From: Crocinitomicaceae bacterium
GTDB lineage: Bacteria > Bacteroidota > Bacteroidia > Flavobacteriales_D > Crocinitomicaceae
Reading direction: 5' to 3'
Assembly (NCBI GenBank): GCA_003512365.1
Contig: DORI01000132.1
Span: 4,855-14,820 of the forward strand
DNA length: 9,966 bases
How positions within the stretch are numbered: the first letter of the stretch is position 1; each line of letters opens with the position of its first letter. Made by a program: the position numbers and the translations under genes. Under the pieces are notes generated by a model. The model saw only the letters and a list, made by a program, of their open reading frames with translations, searched no databases and was not told the DNA's origin. Of this stretch, positions 6,394 through 9,966 are shown in pieces.

Positions 6394-9348
6394 ATGAAAC
6401 TGATATTAAAGTTCTATTTATCAATTATTTGCTTAGCTTCAATTTTTAATTCGCACGGGCAAACAATTTGTAACCAAAATGGTAATCTCGCCATATTCTC
6501 TAATTACGATGGTGGTATTGTTACCATTGACGTTGATCAGAATATTCCAAACTTAGTAATTGCCATTTGCACCTATGAACCTGTTCAAGTTACAATTACC
6601 GGAGCTTTTGCTGGTAATGTTGTTCAAGTAATTTATGCAGGATTCAATTCTACGCAAAACAACAACAATTGCGGTCAAGGAAATTTTGCCACAAGTATTA
6701 CAGGGGTTCCGGCTTCTATTACCTCAATACTTACAACTCCGCCAGTAGGATACACACCTGCTCATGGTAATGGAGCAGGCCCTTGGGGTGGAATTATGAT
6801 TGGTGCTTCTGGACAATGCGATACACTAACGAATGCAGGCGGAGTAAATACACCGGATGAAATCGTTTACTATTTTGAAAATGCAACAAATTCAGATTTG
6901 TATTTTCACAATACCCAATATGCCTGTTGGCAAAATAGCACCTATACAATTTCTCAAGGAGGGAATTGTTGTATAGAGCCCCAAACTGCACCTGTTGGTT
7001 GCGGTCTAACCGCAACTGTTACCGTTCAACAGAATTCTATATGTGAACCTTGTTTCTATAATGGCCCGCCTATATTAATTAATGAGTTAATGATTTCTCC
7101 TACAAATGGAGATGGTTCGATTTCTGGTCCTGCAGTAAGCAATGGGAGAGGAGAGTGGATTGAGCTTTATAATCCTGATTTGTGCGATAGTGTAGATATT
7201 TCATGCTTTTTCCTAGGTAACAATACACCCGAAGGTACTGGCGGCTTTAGACTTCCTAACGGCACAGTAATTCCTCCCAATGGATTTTGCTTGGTAAGGG
7301 GAATCAACGCAGCTCCGGTTCCAAGTAACTTATTAGTTCAAAACGGAGGAAATGTATTTGAAGTAGTTGTACCTGGTGAAATCAATCAAACTGGAGTTTG
7401 CTGCTCTGGAACAAGGGTATGGTTTCCAAACGCTGGAGGTTGGTTTGCATTTTATGATGCAAACGGAAATCCTGTGGATGCGGTTCGTTGGGGACCTGGA
7501 AATACTGCTTCCTTAGCAGGTCAACCATGTATTTCTTCGCAAGCAGGCTGTTCAAATTCAACAAGTTTGCTCAGTTACAATTCCATACCAGATCCATTAA
7601 AATTTTATGCAAGTGCTGCTGATGGTAGTAGTCATTTTGGTCAATCGATACGTAGAATACCGGATGGGGGAAATTGGGCTGGTATTGGTCAACCATCATA
7701 TGCTTCATGTAATGACCCTAACAATTGTCTAACAGGCTCTTTAATAGGATATTGCAACGGGTCAGGTACTGTAAATATTACATCAGGTCAAGCTCCATTT
7801 ACTTTTTTATGGAACGACGATTTAAATCAAACAACTCAAACAGCTACAAATTTGTGCGAAGGAATCTATAATGTAATTGTAACAGATGCAAATAACTGCC
7901 AAGAAACTTACAATATTAGTGTTATAACAAATCCTTTCGATTTAATTACCAATATTCAACAACCAGGTTGTTTACAATCAAATGGTTCCATTAGCATTGA
8001 TCCATATAATGCCGATTATACGTATTCTTGGTCGCCTAATGTATCCTCGACAAATAGTGCAACTAATTTACCCCAAGGAACCTATCAAATTACAATTACA
8101 CAATTTAATTGTACATATGATACTACAATAGTTTTGCAAAACCCAGTGCCTTTTGAAACATTCTTTCAAATTCAACAAACTACATGTGGTGAAAATAACG
8201 GTTTAATTATCGTTGACAATACACCAAACAGTTCAGTTTATTCCTACACATGGACGCCAGCAGTAACAAATTCAAATAGTGCAACGGACCTTGCTCCAGG
8301 ATCTTATCAAGTAAGTATATCTGATAATACATGTGCTTTTGATACTACGATAACGATTTTGCCAAGTTCGGGATTAAACTCTACTGCAACAATTTATAAT
8401 TCTACTTGCCAACAAGCCAACGGTGCAGCTGATTTGGATATCTCGCCAAATGGAATTTATTCGTTTATTTGGCCGATCGGTGTTAACTCCACAATCGATA
8501 GTGCATCAAATTTAGCTACAGGTTCCTATTTAGTTTCATTTACAGATGGGATTTGCACTGGAGATACTACGATTTTAATTTCCACGACAACACCTCCAAC
8601 AGACATTTCTACCAACATTACCGCGACGCAGTGCGATGAAAATACTGGAGAAATTGCAATTGCCACAACAACGGGAGGAACTTCGCCCTACACTTATTCC
8701 ATTAATAATGGTATTTATTCTTCTGCTCAAGTTTTTGATAGTTTGGCTCAAGGAACCTTTACCATTTCTGTACTCGACGCTAACAATTGTTCGTATCAAG
8801 AACAAGCTTTAGTACCGATGTTTGCTGGTCCTGCACTTATTCAAGTCGGTATCACAAATCCGAATTGTGGATTAAGCAATGGTTCACTAATTATCAATGG
8901 AACCATTGGGGGTTCAGCCCCTTATCAATACACTGTTAATGGAACTAGTACTCAACCTCAATCTAGTTTACAAGATCTAGGCATCGGCTCATATATCTTA
9001 AATGTCGTGGATGCGAATGGCTGTATTTACAATCAAACTGAAGCATTGATTATGACTGCGGGAGAAACAGTAATTCGCATTCCAAATGTTCTTACCGCTA
9101 ATGAGGATGTAACCAATGACATTTGGAAAATCTACACCAAATGTATCGAAGGATTAAGGTGTGAAATTTTTAATCGATGGGGGAATAAAATTTTCGAATT
9201 CGATGAATTGACAGAGGGGTGGAATGGCAAAACCATGAATGGTACGGAGGCTGTAAGTGGGGTTTATTTTTACAAAGTTACATTTGACTTATTTGGTGAG
9301 GAAGAAAATGATGAAATTTATCACGGGCACATTACCTTAATCCGATAG
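6394..9348 (+). CDS. Secreted surface protein: lamin-tail domain, SprB-like repeats, gliding-motility/T9SS type B C-terminal domain
   Basis: A 984-residue exported adhesin-like protein. The frame opens at ATG 6358, but the ATG at 6394 gives a clean Sec signal (MKLILKFYLSIICLASIFNSHG, cleavage near Q23), so I chose it; the extra 12 residues would spoil the signal. Residues 24-215 are an unassigned Cys- and Asn-rich region. About 226-375 match a lamin-tail domain (ILINELMISP at 227-236, GEWIELYNP at 253-261, VDAVRWG at 361-367). Residues about 446-885 are six tandem SprB-like beta repeats. The last 90 residues (IPNVLTANEDVTNDIW, then FNRWGNKIFE, EGWNGKT and GVYFYKV) are the gliding-motility-associated CHU_C domain that directs type IX secretion and surface attachment. 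A role in adhesion or gliding is likely but unproven; no T9SS machinery gene lies in the window. The 3' end overlaps the convergent AlkD gene by 12 bp. Confidence 0.88.
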   Translation: MKLILKFYLSIICLASIFNSHGQTICNQNGNLAIFSNYDGGIVTIDVDQNIPNLVIAICTYEPVQVTITGAFAGNVVQVIYAGFNSTQNNNNCGQGNFATSITGVPASITSILTTPPVGYTPAHGNGAGPWGGIMIGASGQCDTLTNAGGVNTPDEIVYYFENATNSDLYFHNTQYACWQNSTYTISQGGNCCIEPQTAPVGCGLTATVTVQQNSICEPCFYNGPPILINELMISPTNGDGSISGPAVSNGRGEWIELYNPDLCDSVDISCFFLGNNTPEGTGGFRLPNGTVIPPNGFCLVRGINAAPVPSNLLVQNGGNVFEVVVPGEINQTGVCCSGTRVWFPNAGGWFAFYDANGNPVDAVRWGPGNTASLAGQPCISSQAGCSNSTSLLSYNSIPDPLKFYASAADGSSHFGQSIRRIPDGGNWAGIGQPSYASCNDPNNCLTGSLIGYCNGSGTVNITSGQAPFTFLWNDDLNQTTQTATNLCEGIYNVIVTDANNCQETYNISVITNPFDLITNIQQPGCLQSNGSISIDPYNADYTYSWSPNVSSTNSATNLPQGTYQITITQFNCTYDTTIVLQNPVPFETFFQIQQTTCGENNGLIIVDNTPNSSVYSYTWTPAVTNSNSATDLAPGSYQVSISDNTCAFDTTITILPSSGLNSTATIYNSTCQQANGAADLDISPNGIYSFIWPIGVNSTIDSASNLATGSYLVSFTDGICTGDTTILISTTTPPTDISTNITATQCDENTGEIAIATTTGGTSPYTYSINNGIYSSAQVFDSLAQGTFTISVLDANNCSYQEQALVPMFAGPALIQVGITNPNCGLSNGSLIINGTIGGSAPYQYTVNGTSTQPQSSLQDLGIGSYILNVVDANGCIYNQTEALIMTAGETVIRIPNVLTANEDVTNDIWKIYTKCIEGLRCEIFNRWGNKIFEFDELTEGWNGKTMNGTEAVSGVYFYKVTFDLFGEEENDEIYHGHITLIR
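7729..9048 (+). repeat. Six tandem SprB-like protein repeats (about 73 residues each)
   Basis: Within the surface protein the repeat units begin near residues 446, 516, 588, 662, 737 and 815. Each unit carries two cysteines 47-52 residues apart (454/502, 526/573, 598/647, 672/721, 747/799, 825/877), a central aromatic strand, and an (N/D)L..G(T/S)Y turn before the second Cys. Repeats 2-4 share a variant form (Y[ST]W[ST]P core, SAT[ND]L, and CxxDTT after the Cys). Repeats 1, 5 and 6 keep the classical DA[NG/NN]C ending, and 5-6 keep GG[TS][SA]PY. The DNA of the units has diverged, so this is a protein-level repeat and not a recent tandem duplication. Confidence 0.8.
9076..9345 (+). other. Type IX secretion type B sorting domain (CHU_C-like)
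   Basis: This codes for residues 895-984 of the surface protein. The order IPNVLTANEDVTNDIW, CEIFNRWGNKIFE, WNGKTMNGTEAVSGVYFYKV and a final HITLIR matches the gliding-motility-associated C-terminal domain family. The usual opening IPNVFTPNGDGxND is altered here to IPNVLTANEDVTND. A Cys pair (917, 923) lies in the second strand region. The domain should be the recognition signal for export through the T9SS outer-membrane pore. Confidence 0.85.
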
Positions 9349-9966
9349 GTATTTCAGTGCCTCTCGCTTGGCTAAACCCTGAATTCCTGACTCATGAACA
9401 AACGCTTTTACAGATGTCGGATTGGTTTTTGCGTATTCCCTTAAAGACCATCCAATAGCTTTTTGAATAAAAAATTCTTTATCCTGTTTTGATTCTAGAA
9501 TAAGTCCTTTAAGCAAGGTGAAATTTGTTGCAGATCTATAACGCAACTGAAAAATCAGACAGGAGCGTCTTAGCCACATATTTTGACTTTTGCGCCAAGA
9601 ATTGATAACTGTATCGCGCTGATTTGGAAATAATCGTAAATAGCGACCGAGGAAATTACTTGCTAACGTATCCACGGAATCCCACCAAGAATGATTGGTT
9701 AGCAAAAACTCAAGGAGAGATAAATCGTCGATCATTAGTTCTGTATCTTTCCATTTTGCAATGTAATCCATGGCAACATAATGAAATTCACGTTGCTCCT
9801 TTTGCCACAATTCAAAGATTAGATCACGTTTATTTTCAGGCGTAAAATTTTTAGGAATAGTTGAAAACCAACTCTTTTGTAGAGGCGCTCGAGTAGGTTT
9901 TTTAATACCATAAAACGCAAATCGATTTTTCATGTAACGAGACATGCTTCCCGCCTCAGCATCGTT
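9337..9966 (-). CDS. AlkD-family DNA alkylation repair glycosylase; 5' end beyond window
   Basis: This HEAT-repeat DNA glycosylase excises alkylated bases such as 3-methyladenine and 7-methylguanine. Counting from the Met at 9945, Trp88, Asp92, Arg127 and Trp166 fall at exactly the spacing of Trp109, Asp113, Arg148 and Trp187 in Bacillus cereus AlkD (constant offset of 21), in the contexts WWDSVDTLA, MWLRRSC and IGWSLRE. All catalytic and cavity residues are therefore present. That Met is not the true start: the frame continues upstream without a stop (NDAEAGS before MSRYMK) to base 9966, and family members have about 20 more N-terminal residues ending in this kind of sequence, so the gene is cut by the window edge. 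The TAA stop lies inside the last codons of the convergent surface-protein gene. Confidence 0.88.
   Translation of the reverse strand, partial: NDAEAGSMSRYMKNRFAFYGIKKPTRAPLQKSWFSTIPKNFTPENKRDLIFELWQKEQREFHYVAMDYIAKWKDTELMIDDLSLLEFLLTNHSWWDSVDTLASNFLGRYLRLFPNQRDTVINSWRKSQNMWLRRSCLIFQLRYRSATNFTLLKGLILESKQDKEFFIQKAIGWSLREYAKTNPTSVKAFVHESGIQGLAKREALKYLSD

Noticed and set aside
6421..6435. Lipobox-type Cys13 in the surface protein signal peptide
   Set aside because: The residues before the Cys (SII) do not fit a lipobox, and a type IX type B cargo is expected to carry an ordinary Sec signal.
7729..9048. Tandem repeats as a CRISPR-like or DNA-level repeat array
   Set aside because: The periodicity is seen only in the protein; nucleotide units are diverged and lie within one continuous reading frame.

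Overview
The window looks like an ordinary chromosomal segment of a Bacteroidota bacterium, most likely a Flavobacteriia-type organism (a Crocinitomicaceae/Fluviicola-like lineage is a guess). The reasons are the AT-rich composition, TAnnTTTG-type -7 promoter boxes directly in front of start codons, a very large surface protein with SprB-like repeats and a gliding-motility/type IX secretion C-terminal domain, a fused alpha/beta 2-oxoacid dehydrogenase E1, and an arginase-fold protein of the GGSQ-motif type found in this phylum. There is no transposase, integrase, phage gene, CRISPR array, tRNA or rRNA, and no sign of recent transfer.

Layout: the left end (1-738, minus) holds the first 246 codons of an arginase/formimidoylglutamase-family gene cut by the window edge. 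Upstream of it on the same strand is a MazG-like nucleotide pyrophosphohydrolase (825-1235). A 227-bp divergent intergenic region (1236-1462) separates this pair from a plus-strand outer-membrane beta-barrel protein with a His-rich linker (1463-2542). That gene converges, 20 bp apart, on a minus-strand miaE tRNA hydroxylase (2563-3195).

miaE diverges, with only 16 bp between start codons, from a Tat-exported LD-carboxypeptidase (3212-4249). This is followed on the plus strand by the fused E1 (4267-6354) and a 984-residue type IX cargo protein (6394-9348). That protein carries a lamin-tail domain, six SprB-like repeats and a type B sorting domain. The right end (9337-9966, minus) is an AlkD-family DNA glycosylase missing its first codons. 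Its stop overlaps the surface-protein gene by 12 bp.

The genes do not form one pathway. Cell-envelope functions dominate (beta-barrel, peptidoglycan carboxypeptidase, T9SS cargo), mixed with housekeeping (nucleotide sanitation, tRNA modification, 2-oxoacid oxidation, DNA repair). I see no convincing new multi-gene system. The points most worth a second look are the metal-ligand-depleted arginase homologue, the Tat signal on the LD-carboxypeptidase, the apparently leaderless promoters that overlap start codons, and the two-subtype disulfide-like repeat array in the surface protein.
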